Assembly (NCBI GenBank): GCA_026260175.1
Contig: JAKCWW010000601.1
Location: forward strand, 41,666 to 70,276
Direction of reading: 5' to 3'
Length of the DNA stretch: 28,611 nt
Source of the DNA: Reticulitermes lucifugus
Lineage: Eukaryota > Arthropoda > Insecta > Blattodea > Rhinotermitidae
The notes beneath the pieces were generated by a model. That model made no database searches. It saw only the letters and a list, made by a program, of their open reading frames with translations, and was not told the DNA's origin. The first letter of the stretch is position 1; each line of letters begins with the position of its first letter. This document shows, one piece after another, positions 10,888 through 19,270 of this stretch. A program made the translations under genes and the position numbers.

Positions 10888-11195
10888 AGAGGTAAAGGTA
10901 TTATGAAGGTAAAGTTCACCCTATAACAGGATATGAAGGCCCAGACGGGGAGTACAGGTATAGCTCTACTCTTTGTTTAACCTCGGCGCTCGATGGGGTG
11001 GATGGTTAACGCCATGCCCCGACCGTTTTGCCCCCGGGAAAGAGACTCCGTACGCAATGTACAGGAAACTGGGTGGGCCCCAGGGCCGGTCTGGACGGAT
11101 GCGGAAAATCTCGTCGTCACCTGGATTCGATCCTCGGACCGTCCAGCTCGTAGCGAGTCGCTATACCGACTACGATATCCCGGCTCTATGAAGAT
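10888..11195 (-). mobile_element. tRNA-derived SINE (AAGGTAAAGGTA-ended family)
   Basis: On the minus strand the element starts with a tRNA-like head: GCCGGGATATCGTAGTCGGT (an A-box-like region), then TCCGAGGATCGAATCCAGG (B box GGATCGAATCC). A long GC-rich body follows, and the element ends in CTTTACC-type repeats near 10890. On the plus strand the body translates as FNLGARWGGW, PVWT and SESLYRLRYPG, a chance peptide I recognise as common in insect genome annotations because of this repeat. The 72- and 76-codon frames here are therefore not genes. The 3' tail resembles that of the SINE at 15338-15621. No clear target-site duplication was found. Confidence 0.85.
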
Positions 11196-11594
11196 TGTAG
11201 GGACATACTTTTCAGCCGTATAAACACAGCTGATAACATGAGTGGCCTAGGAAAAGACCTGGCCTTCCTAAATGGAGACTCAACAATTCGAAAATTCGAC
11301 GCACGACCCGTCAGTATAAACCACCCAATAGCCCGGACAGACGAATGGCAAGAATGCAAAGTTCAACCTTTCAGAACCTAGTCGAAACGCTTTATATTAC
11401 CGAAAAGAAAGATATAGGTCCTGGCAATCATGACTTTTTCCCCTTTAGGATGGTAAGGGTGGATTTCAGGGTATCTCACGACGCTATACGAAATTCAGCA
11501 GTAATTTAGGCTCGAATTTGGTGACATGATCGCGTTTGATGAATTTGAGAAGGTTTGGGAGAAAGTGATCTTTGCCCTTTTCAATACGCTGTCG
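11196..11594. other. No gene or repeat recognised
   Basis: Nothing identifiable between the two minus-strand SINEs. A 106-codon plus frame that begins at 11526 overlaps the next SINE and is discounted. Confidence 0.45.
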
Positions 11595-11712
11595 TGGGAC
11601 TCGCCTGGAGGAACTGAGGAAATCCACGAAAAGCTGCTGTTTAGGTCGAGAATCGAATCGATCGTCCTCAGAATTAAAGTCAGAAAGATTACAACTTTAG
11701 CCAGTTGGCTCC
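11595..11712 (-). mobile_element. tRNA-derived SINE fragment
   Basis: Minus-strand reading gives AGCCAACTGGCTAAAGTTG (A-box region), then TTCTGAGGACGATCGATTCG (a decayed B box, GATCGATTC). It continues with TTTTCGTGGATTTCCTCAGT and CCTCCAGGCGAGTCCC. The last two match my knowledge of an insect SINE body (CGTGGTTTCCCTCAGTCCCT, then CCAGGCAAATGCC). The plus-strand peptide SPGGTEEIHEK is the familiar spurious translation of that body. The copy is old and its exact ends are unclear. Confidence 0.55.
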
Positions 11713-13254
11713 GTCTTCTTCCTGCAGGATTTATTAGGATTTATTTAATTTTCTTTTGGCTGCAGCTTGGAACGATTAGACGAATACTGCAAAGGGACTT
11801 ATTGTGTAGAATCGGTTCAGGGCTTTGGGACATGGTCGGGAGATAATTTATAAGATACACGCAGAGAAGGAAATGTGGTGCGGAGAAAAAGGGAAAAGTA
11901 AAGACCACGTCGAACAATTTAACTGACTTTTTCTCTACCCCTTTTTTCCTTTTAATGTGACATATGCCTCTCCCGTGGTACAACACTTTCCCTCTTGTGG
12001 CAGTAGCGGTCCAACGTTTGCAGGATTTATATAGAGATTCTTACCCATCCCTCTGCAGCCTATCACAGTGCGATAAAGTCTGATGTTGGTATAGTTGGAA
12101 CATTCATTTAAAAAACATAAACCACTGAAACTTCGTGTGTAATGGAGAAGATCAGTTTGTGTTTATGTTTAGATCCATTAACGGTGATTGTTATAGAATT
12201 GCTTTCTTCTCGATTACGGACGCATGCAAGAAAAAGCAGGGTTAGATGCGGTGAGAATAGAGTTCATGTTGACTCGCTGTAGGCACTTAAAAATCAAATT
12301 GAATGCTGATTAGTTACCGCCCCTTTATTCTGTAGTTCAGAATTACTTTTCACCTGCTTATCATGTACTACTTACAGCCTACGAAGGGATAAAGTTTGTA
12401 AGACTATTAACTTAAGCCTGTAATAATGTTGGAAGGTCTGAAAAGGATGACCTATTTTAGACAAAATGGACCATCTCTTATTTACCCCGAATTGGTTTTC
12501 ATTATTGTTAGTGATAATACTGTGTCACTTTTAACAGAGCTGCTGGTTTGATAGAATTTACCAAAGAGTTACTAGTTCAGGCATCTGTGTTCCGAATTTT
12601 GTGGGCAGAAGGTGTGAAAACTGACACAGTTTAGGCAGATTGGCAGTTCAATATGGCGGTAACTGTACGAGCCAAAGGAGAGTTTACGAATGGACGGAGA
12701 TACTCAAAGAAGGGCGGAGGTATGTTGATAATACCTTTTCTAGGCCGTCATCGCCTGTAACATGTCTGTGGATAAGAAGTGCATTACTCATCTGGTCAGG
12801 CAAATCCACGCGGTTTATATAAATCGACGTTTCCTCCGTATCGCCTTCCTAACAACAGCCTGCCACTGGACCATACCCTGAGGCAGCTGAATTTATTTTA
12901 AACTTGTCTGTCTCTTTGAAGTCATTGTCATTAATTTCTTTTCCATTAATGCCGGTATCTCTCGCTTGAGGTCTGAAAATTCCTGACAAATTTAGTCCAT
13001 TTATCACGTCAATATGCATGCTACATACACAGTCGATCTTAACCTTTTGTTTGACGACAGTGATAACATTTGGTGAAGAGCAGAAATTGCTAAGCTCCTC
13101 ACTATTGTGTGCTGTGCATTCTCCTTTTACCTATCTCTCTTGTATTCAAACATTCCTCTCAGCACTCTCTTTTCAAAGTTTCTCTATCAATCAATGTCAG
13201 AGTTTTTTTCCGCCATAATAGAATTTGATTTGTGTGTATTCATATTATGATATG
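11713..13254. other. No gene or repeat recognised
   Basis: About 1.5 kb of unique-looking AT-rich DNA. Open frames are short and lack motifs. Confidence 0.5.
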
Positions 13255-13310
13255 CACCGAATGTCGCTACATGTTTCGGCAATTACTTCCATCTTGAGGC
13301 GTAGCATAAA
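13255..13310 (-). repeat. Outer inverted repeat, left copy (CTCAAGATGGAAGTAATTGCCGAAAC)
   Basis: Reverse complement reads CCTCAAGATGGAAGTAATTG, then CCGAAACATGTAGCGACATT. It aligns with CCTGAAGATGGCAGTCATTG, then CTGATGCGTGTAGTGAAGTA at 13793-13832, at about 70-75% identity by eye. The two copies point away from each other and flank the fold-back element at 13513-13673. The arrangement box-hairpin-GAAAC again recalls hammerhead/Penelope-type sequences, but here the core G of CTGA is C. Confidence 0.5.
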
Positions 13311-13512
13311 AAATGCCAATTCTCAATGTACTTTCCATAAAATATATAACATAAAATATAACTAAAATCTTATACAGTTATTACTCTATTAAATATTCAC
13401 GTTATCAGTACTGATACATTTATAGTCTTTGGAATTTATCGTTCAGTTTTTGTGTTCAAGGACTGTAAAATGTATTAATGTTGCTAATTCTGTGATTGCT
13501 TATTCGAGTGAA
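13311..13512. other. No gene or repeat recognised
   Basis: AT-rich spacer between the outer inverted repeat and the fold-back element. Confidence 0.5.
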
Positions 13513-13673
13513 ATCTGGTCTTTACTCCCCTAAGATGTTACGTAGCGCTGACTGGTGGTTAGTTACCGACGTTTCGAAACAGCCTTTCTGTTCCAACTCC
13601 AAGGGTCACGAAACGTCGGTAACTAACTACTAATAAACGCTGCGCAACATTCCAGAAGATCGAAGACCTCATT
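13513..13673. mobile_element. Fold-back (long hairpin) MITE-like element
   Basis: Arms of about 62 bases (13513-13576 and 13609-13673) are inverted copies separated by a 32-base loop (13577-13608). The innermost 20 bases, GTTAGTTACCGACGTTTCG plus flank, are nearly perfect. The outer parts (GGTCTTT and GATGTTACGTAGCGCTGAC against their mates) match at about 70%. A single-stranded copy would form a long stem. Hairpins of this type are common non-autonomous elements in insects. The terminal motif recurs elsewhere in this window (18311, 19034, 19192, 23461, weakly 3739). No target-site duplication was found. Confidence 0.8.
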
Positions 13674-13789
13674 TAAACCGAGGCGGAAGCCTGAAATTAT
13701 GAGTGAAGTCTCTTAAGACCTTCGTTTTATTTGACGATGTTTTATGTGTTAGACGTACGAGTATATTGCAATTAGCATTTTTGTATGCT
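13674..13789. other. No gene or repeat recognised
   Basis: Spacer between the fold-back element and the right outer inverted repeat. Confidence 0.45.
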
Positions 13790-13838
13790 AGGCCTGAAGA
13801 TGGCAGTCATTGCTGATGCGTGTAGTGAAGTACGTATT
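13790..13838 (+). repeat. Outer inverted repeat, right copy (CTGAAGATGGCAGTCATTGC)
   Basis: Partner of 13255-13310 in opposite orientation. CTGAAGA at 13794-13800 is followed by TGGCAGTCATTGCTGATGC, where GGCA and TGCT/TGCC would form the short stem. The box after the stem is GATGC rather than GAAAC, so any ribozyme-like fold is degraded. Confidence 0.5.
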
Positions 13839-14485
13839 CTGGGTACACACCAATAGAGTTATATTAGGAAAAATAACACCCTGATATTGATTCATAAAAT
13901 AAATTACGCAAAATCCCTCTCAATCTGTGCTCTTCCTTTAGAAGTGTACGGTAATATTTCATAGCAAACGACGCTAATCCGTGTAAAAATAGGTATATTC
14001 TCGCTTGAAACTAATAAAGCGTTGTGGCTAAAATGCAGAATAATATGTCAAAAATAAATCTTATGATAGAACAGGGTAATCCTGTTGCAGAAATAATTAC
14101 CTAATTAGTGTTAACATTCTATTTTCAGTTACAACCAATATGCAACACATGTGGCCTTTAAGTTGTAATGAAATAAACAATCGTGCTAGCAAATTGAAAG
14201 TTAGAAACACATTGTGGTCTGCTGGTCACCTTTTTCAGGCTCATGATATTCAGAGCTGCAGGTAAATCTACTGGCACGCAGTTAACTGCGCGTGTTGTTC
14301 GGTTGTGGAGCGTGGTCTTGCTGCACGGCTCTTCTCACTTGAAGTGTGCCTCTGAAGAAACACACGATAATACGTAGAAGCATGTTATAGGCTTTGGTTT
14401 GCTAATCGTGCCATGCGTTAGATGCAGCTTGGTTGAAATTCCCCATTTTAGGTGTTACTTCCGTATTAAAAACGAAGGTCATACA
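13839..14485. other. No gene or repeat recognised
   Basis: Featureless AT-rich sequence. Confidence 0.5.
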
Positions 14486-14556
14486 TGGCGGTCATGTCTG
14501 TCCGTCTGTGATCTAGTATTGGTGCCTGCTCTGTTGGACAGATTTTCGTTAAATTG
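14486..14556 (-). repeat. Dispersed GAAAATC...ACAGACGGACAGACATGAC motif, copy 2
   Basis: In reverse complement, AATTTAACGAAAATC is followed after 31 bases by ACAGACGGACAGACATGAC (14491-14509 on the plus strand). Both blocks and their spacing equal those of copy 1 at 2720-2784, while the 31 bases between have diverged. The nearby 66-codon frame is explained by chance. Confidence 0.6.
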
Positions 14557-15323
14557 GCATTGGAAACTTGCAATAAAAGTTGATAATTTTCAGTTTTAGC
14601 TATACTGATCGTAACAAAGCCATTCGCAGATGTTCATGAATGAATTCTAAGTACGTCATAAGCCGTTAAAAATCTTTTGGTACAATTTGATATGAAACGT
14701 GTATGTCTCTCTTATTTGGCCATTTTGATTTTCAGCCGTACGATGAATTATAAAGCCTGCTTAAAATAAGGTCCTAAATGAACTTTTCTGATATGTCATA
14801 AAGCGCCAAATTATGTGTATATATATATAATCAAAATTCGATTTTAGAATTCTATGCATGATATTACTTGTCAATTATTTTAAATTTTAAGCGATATTGA
14901 CTAATTGAAAAGCCTAATTTACATTAAATCATACATCAACTTCTTCGTGTATAGGTAAGCCTATCACAAATTTTAAAAACTTTTTATCAAATTCCGTGTG
15001 AGAGGTGCTGCATAACTTTATGTTCCCATTTTGATTACAACGAGTAAGTAAGCACAAGAACCAGCAGAACACAACCTCATAAAATGTCTTGGTGAATTGC
15101 ACTGTACACCTCGACGTGTTGCGTCTTGTATCTGGTCATCTTGAGGAGGGGGTACCGTTAAAACAAGTTGTAGACAGACAACGAACTAAAACCGTACGCC
15201 TGCCATTGTACACGTAAAACTATTTATGAGAGCTAGCACTGATATAAGGGCAGATTAAATTTAGCTCAACACAGATATACGTATGGTTGTATTTTTATAA
15301 CTGCATACATCTTTTTGTAAAGA
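14557..15323. other. No gene or repeat recognised
   Basis: AT-rich sequence with a short (TA)n tract at about 14818-14829. No other feature was identified. Confidence 0.5.
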
Positions 15324-15337
15324 TACATCTTCCTGAG

Positions 15338-15621
15338 TTGAAGCACTGCGCTACAAGCTGGAAGGCCGCGGGTTCGATTCCCGATGGGGTAATTGGAATT
15401 TTTTATTGACTTAATCCTTCCGACCGCACCATGCCCCTAGGGTCGACTCAGCCTCTAACAGAAATGAGTACCAGGGTATCTCCTGGGGGTAAAGGCGGCC
15501 GGTGCACAGGGCTGACAACCTTGCCACATTCATGTGCCGATTGTCTAGAAATTCTGGGAGCCTCAACCTCCCGGGGTCCTAAGGGCCTCTCCAGGCCTGT
15601 AATGGGATTGCTTTATCTTTG
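15338..15621 (+). mobile_element. tRNA-derived SINE, 5'-truncated, with target-site duplication
   Basis: The element begins inside a tRNA-like head (GAAGCACTGCGCTACAAGCT) and has a clear B box in GCGGGTTCGATTCCCGA at about 15369-15385. A GC-rich body follows (GGGTCGACTCAGCCTCTAAC, then GGGGGTAAAGGCGGCCGG), ending TGCTTTATCTTTG. It matches a SINE type I know from polyneopteran insects. The flanks TACATCTTCCTGAG (15324-15337) and TACACCCTCCTGAG (15622-15635) agree at 12 of 14 positions and are taken as the duplicated target. The 67-codon frame within the body is not a gene. Confidence 0.88.
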
Positions 15622-15656
15622 TACACCCTCCTGAGAGTGGCCTCATAGTAGTTTGT

Positions 15657-16217
15657 CAGATTGTCTAAGGTTCTGATCTGATTGTTATGGTGTTTATATA
15701 TACCATTGTCAGATTATCTAAGGTTCTGATCTGATTGTTATGGTGTTTATATATACCATTGTCAGATTGTCTNNNNNNNNNNNNNNNNNNNNNNNNNNNN
15801 NNNNNNNNNNNNNNNNNNNNNNNNNNNNNNNNNNNNNNNNNNNNNNNNNNNNNNNNNNNNNNNNNNNNNNNNNNNNNNNNNNNNNNNNNNNNNNNNNNNN
15901 NNNNNNNNNNNNNNNNNNNNNNNNNNNNNNNNNNNNNNNNNNNNNNNNNNNNNNNNNNNNNNNNNNNNNNNNNNNNNNNNNNNNNNNNNNNNCAGATTAT
16001 CTAAGGTTCTGATCTGATTGTTATGGTGTTTATATATACCATTGTCAGATTGTCTAAGGTTCTGATCTGATTGTTATGGTGTATATATATATACATACCA
16101 TTGTCAGATTGTCTAAGGTTCTGATCTGATTGTTATGGTGTATATATATACCATTGTCAGATTGTCTAAGGTTCTGATCTGATTGTTATGGTGTTTATAT
16201 ATACCATTGTCAGATTG
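15657..16217 (+). repeat. 53-base minisatellite, interrupted by an assembly gap
   Basis: Units start at 15657, 15710, 15763, then after the gap at 15993, 16046, 16105, 16158 and 16211 (partial). The period is 53 bases, except the 16046 unit, which is 59 because its TA run is longer. The unit opens CAGATTGTCTAAGGTTCTGA and ends TATATATACCATTGT. Units differ only at a G/A site (GATTGTCT or GATTATCT) and in the TA run. The part ATGGTGTATATATATACCAT is a near palindrome able to form an AT-rich hairpin. Confidence 0.97.
15773..15992. other. Assembly gap (220 N)
   Basis: A run of 220 N inside the 53-base array. The interval between the flanking unit starts (15763 and 15993) is 230 bases, which is 4.3 units, so the gap length does not fit a whole number of units and is probably an estimate. 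The open frames that cross it are artefacts. Confidence 0.99.
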
Positions 16218-16424
16218 CAACTCAACGTTATTAGTGGTCGTTTTTAACTAAATTGGAATATGATGGTAATATTTAATACAACTAACCGGTGTCAAATATA
16301 ATGAAGCTAGCTTCAGCGGACAGGTTAGAGAGACATAGTGGAAGTTCTTAGGCGCATTTTGTAACTTTTCTTTGCGAACCCGCCAGAGATAAATTGGAAA
16401 TTATGCTAAAATTTTACTCCAGGG
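16218..16424. other. No gene or repeat recognised
   Basis: Unique-looking sequence flanking the minisatellite. Confidence 0.45.
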
Positions 16425-16500
16425 GCTATGGAGAAACAGGCCAACTGTCAGCAGGATAGGCGGCCTTCAAGCCGAGGATCGCACCCGGCACTTGCAGTGA
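16425..16500 (-). mobile_element. Possible tRNA-like SINE fragment
   Basis: The reverse complement contains GCCGGGTGCGATCCTCGGC, which resembles a B box (GGTTCGAATCC) with substitutions. GGCCTGTTTCTCCATAGCCC follows, as a SINE body might. No A box was found and the rest is not recognisable, so this is a weak call. Confidence 0.25.
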
Positions 16501-17009
16501 ATATGGACGTTCTGCGCCTTCAGAGTGTTTGCAATTTATTTCACAGACTCCGTTGGCTGATTGCCGTGTTCTAACATTGATTTGTTAGCAGAGTTTCGTG
16601 TCTAATTACCATTTACAATCGGGTTGTGGCTGAAAGAGACGATGAAGTAGAAATATTGCCGTGCTTTCAAAGTTCACTGATTGGCGCCAAGTCGACACGT
16701 GCCAGAAGAAACACGCAAAAGCTTTTGTTCTCCTGTGATAAATAAATTCGCTTTCTCTTAAGATACGGTTCCGTGTAGATAAACTTTCTCTCGCACATTT
16801 CCTGTTCGTAACGTCTCGAAAAAAGAATGTTTTAATGACATTGCTTTTCATCTCCGTTCTATAATACGTCATTTTGAAGGTTCCAAAATAATCAGAGGAA
16901 AGTGCAGTTTATTTGCATATATCACACTCTGGTCTATGCCATGATGTTAATTCGTTACGGGAAAATACAAACAGGCGGAACAAAAACGTGCGACCTCTGT
17001 TAACCTCTA
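16501..17009. other. No gene or repeat recognised
   Basis: The 88-codon minus frame at 16606-16872 has no recognisable domain. Confidence 0.45.
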
Positions 17010-17316
17010 ATAAGGAAGTCACTGTCGAAAAAGCGTTGGCTGTAATCAGTGCTGGCGAGACGGTGGGTGGGAGGGGGGGAGCTGGTAAAAATTACCGGGT
17101 CCCGAAAATGTTGCTTATGTTTTTGTATTTCTCGGTAGTATCATTATGTCGATTGTACAACTTAACCCTTACAGACCACGCCCAAGTCACTTTGCGACTG
17201 AGAGTCAGTCTTTCCGATTTAGTGTAAAGATTGTAGCCGGTCCGCCCTTGCTGGGGGGCCCGAAATTTTTTTTTTTTTCACCGAGGCCGAACCCGCTCTC
17301 GGCAGCCCTGGCTGTA
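17010..17316 (+). mobile_element. Dispersed GC-ended repeat, copy A
   Basis: This segment matches the reverse complement of 22602-22895. The core from TTAACCCTTACAGACC to TTTAGTGTAAAGATT (about 17158-17233) differs at only one or two positions in about 70 bases. The G/C-rich outer parts (GAGACGG..., and GCCCTTGCTGGGGGGCCCGA to CCGCTCTCGGCAGCCCTG) are less alike. The right end, read in reverse, starts CAGGGCTGCCGAGAG, and copy B starts CAGGACCGCCGAGAG. That resembles the CAGGG start of hAT-type elements, but the opposite end shows no matching inverted repeat. The frames across it (FLYFSVVSL and related) occur in both copies only because the DNA is shared. Confidence 0.8.
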
Positions 17317-17994
17317 ATGTTGATGGCGGTGCATATCAAGAGCTAAGGTGAGCTTTTCGGGCTCAAATCTTTATCAGTGTAAAACTGCGAATGTTTAATT
17401 CATATCTGCTGTTTATACACGGTGAAATATAAGCATTAGTAATTAGCATGTCTTAAAACGGTATAAGCCATTAAATATCATAGCATTGTCGCACATTTTT
17501 CGTTAATTACTAAGAGTGTAAGTTCTCTTACGGGGCTCAGTTACTTAACTGCGCATTTCATGAGGCATTTACAACGATAATGAAAACATATGAATTCAGT
17601 TCTATTAACGATAAGAGTGAAGCTTATGAGATGTATTGAAGACTGGCCTTCAAACCGTTGTTGCATTTTTCATTGTTGCTGCGAGGTGATCATTCTTCGT
17701 TATAGCTCTGAGTTTTAGTTCATTGAATCTGATTACATAAAACATCTATTCTCATTTATGTGTTCAAACAAATAAGAGAAACATCCGTTTAGTAACCGCC
17801 TTTATATCTGAATATACCCAGTTAATAAGACAGGCATAACAATTTTGAAAGTGTTGCTGACATAAATGGCCCTAAAATCAATGAATATCTTTGAAGTTCA
17901 GCAAGCTCGAATCTTAATCTTACGTTAGCTTGGGCTTTGTCAGTGTCCGATTAAGAAGTGGATGCAATAAAACAGTACTCTTCTTACTAATTCT
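17317..17994. other. No gene or repeat recognised
   Basis: AT-rich sequence without recognisable features. Confidence 0.5.
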
Positions 17995-18160
17995 CCTTGT
18001 CTCCGGCCTGTCGTGTAGGAGGCTCGGGTTCTATCCCAGGCCAGTCCATGTAGGAATTGTGGACGGCGTAGCCTCGGCACAGGTTTCTCTGTGGGTGTTC
18101 TGGTTTTCCCCTGTCATTGTCGTTCCACCAATTCTCCATACTCACATTTGTTCCTCTACT
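17995..18160 (+). mobile_element. SINE fragment, same body type as the 26.4-kb SINE
   Basis: A decayed B box lies in CTCGGGTTCTATCCCAGGCC (about 18022-18041). It is followed by CACAGGTTTCTCTGTGGGTG and GGTTTTCCCCTGTCATTGTC, then GTTCCACCAATTCTCCATAC. The SINE on the minus strand at 26327-26569 has the corresponding ACAGGTTTCCCCCTGTCAAT and CACTCCACC. The A-box half is not recognisable. The 113-codon frame from 17930 spans the element and is not called a gene. Confidence 0.65.
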
Positions 18161-18310
18161 TTTATTCTGTTTAATCTTAGCAAGAGACAGCATCGTCAAA
18201 CAAAATATCTCTCTCTCTTTTTCGAAATCTTGAAATCGAATTGTGTCGAAAGTTGCGTACTCTGTGCCTAAAAAAGCAACGTATAGGTCAATGAAGCCTT
18301 GAGGATCCAG

Positions 18311-19070
18311 GTACTCTGGGATGTGACACTGTGTCGCTGGGTTTTCCGACGCTTCGAAGGAACGCAGTTTAGTATTTCCCGAATTGAATAAGGCACGTCC
18401 AAGGGCTTGGTCTGCCTGACCCTGTAGATGAAAGTACTATAATGCTTCGAATCGTCGAGAACTCTTTGCGCGATGACGCATCCTAACACCACAGAAGACT
18501 CGATTGTTCATCGGAACATCTGTTGGGCCCATCTAGTCTCTTATGTAATGGACACTATAGGTAATTAGCTCAGAGTAAGTGCAGCCAGGGTGTGAAGCGC
18601 TGCTATTCCATATACTGCTGCTTCTTATGCGCGCTGCACGACTCCCTTGCTACGTGCCATGTAAGTCCTTGTAGCGCACTGCTTTGCTCTAAGGATATCG
18701 CATCGTCACTTTTCCGTTTCTCCTATTGGTCGGTAGTCTGGGAAACGTCGTAGGTCCTTCAGCAAAGCTGTTCAATTGTTTTAGGCAGGCAGTGGTGCTA
18801 GTTTAATGACTGGGTCACTGAACTTTCAAAATAGTATACAATATGCAGTGTCGAGTTAATTGGAGATTGTGGATGGCGAATAAGAAGCGGCTTTGTAAGA
18901 CATGTTTGAGGTGTGTTTGGTGATACCACGCCCAGCATTCGCCTGGATAGAATAAAATGAAAGAACACTTAGGATAAAGAGTATCTCGAGCGACGTCTGA
19001 ACACAGGACTTTCCTCTTCAGGGCACTAGGGCCTTTCGGAACGTCGACACGGCGTAGTATCCCAGGAGAA
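18311..19070. mobile_element. Possible TIR element bounded by the recurring terminal motif
   Basis: The left end CTCTGGGATGTGACACTGTG, continuing to CCGACGCTTCG (18314-18356), and the reverse complement of 19034-19070 (TTCTCCTGGGATACTACGCC, then GTGTCGACGTTCCGAAA) align at roughly 65-70% over about 40 bases. They face inward as terminal inverted repeats would. The interior (about 690 bases) has no transposase-like frame. The motif is the same one found at the ends of the fold-back element at 13.5 kb. No target-site duplication was found, so the two ends may instead be independent insertions. Confidence 0.4.
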
Positions 19071-19191
19071 CTGAATCGTTATACTTGACGTTGTTGCAGG
19101 TAATTTAAGTAACGTACGTAGCACTGAAGGAAGTAACTTTCCTTCATTCCTATCGCTCTTTTTTCAAACATTCGGATTATTCAAGATTACG

Positions 19192-19270
19192 GTCTTCTGT
19201 AATGTGACACCGTGTCGTTTGGTAGTTGGACATCAACATACCAGAGGAACCTGCTGCCTCATTCAGTGTT
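19192..19270 (-). repeat. Dispersed repeat fragment with the terminal motif
   Basis: TCTGTAATGTGACACCGTGT followed by CGTTTGGTAGTTGG (19195-19230) matches the terminal motif seen at 13527, 18314 and 23461. Downstream, AGAGGAACCTGCTGCCTC (19244-19261) is the reverse complement of a block at 3739-3757. The minus-strand peptide NYQTTRCHITED resembles a chance peptide (YQTTRR-IPED) I have seen repeatedly in insect annotations, consistent with a dispersed repeat rather than a gene. Confidence 0.55.

Noticed and set aside
10973..11223. Two overlapping 72- and 76-codon frames with a well-formed peptide (PVWT, SESLYRLRYPG)
   Set aside because: They lie wholly within a tRNA-derived SINE and match the spurious peptides this repeat gives in insect annotations.
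15735..16012. Two roughly 90-codon frames
   Set aside because: They consist almost entirely of gap bases.
18268..18492. A 74-codon minus frame
   Set aside because: It spans the recurring terminal motif of a mobile-element family, which explains the frame.
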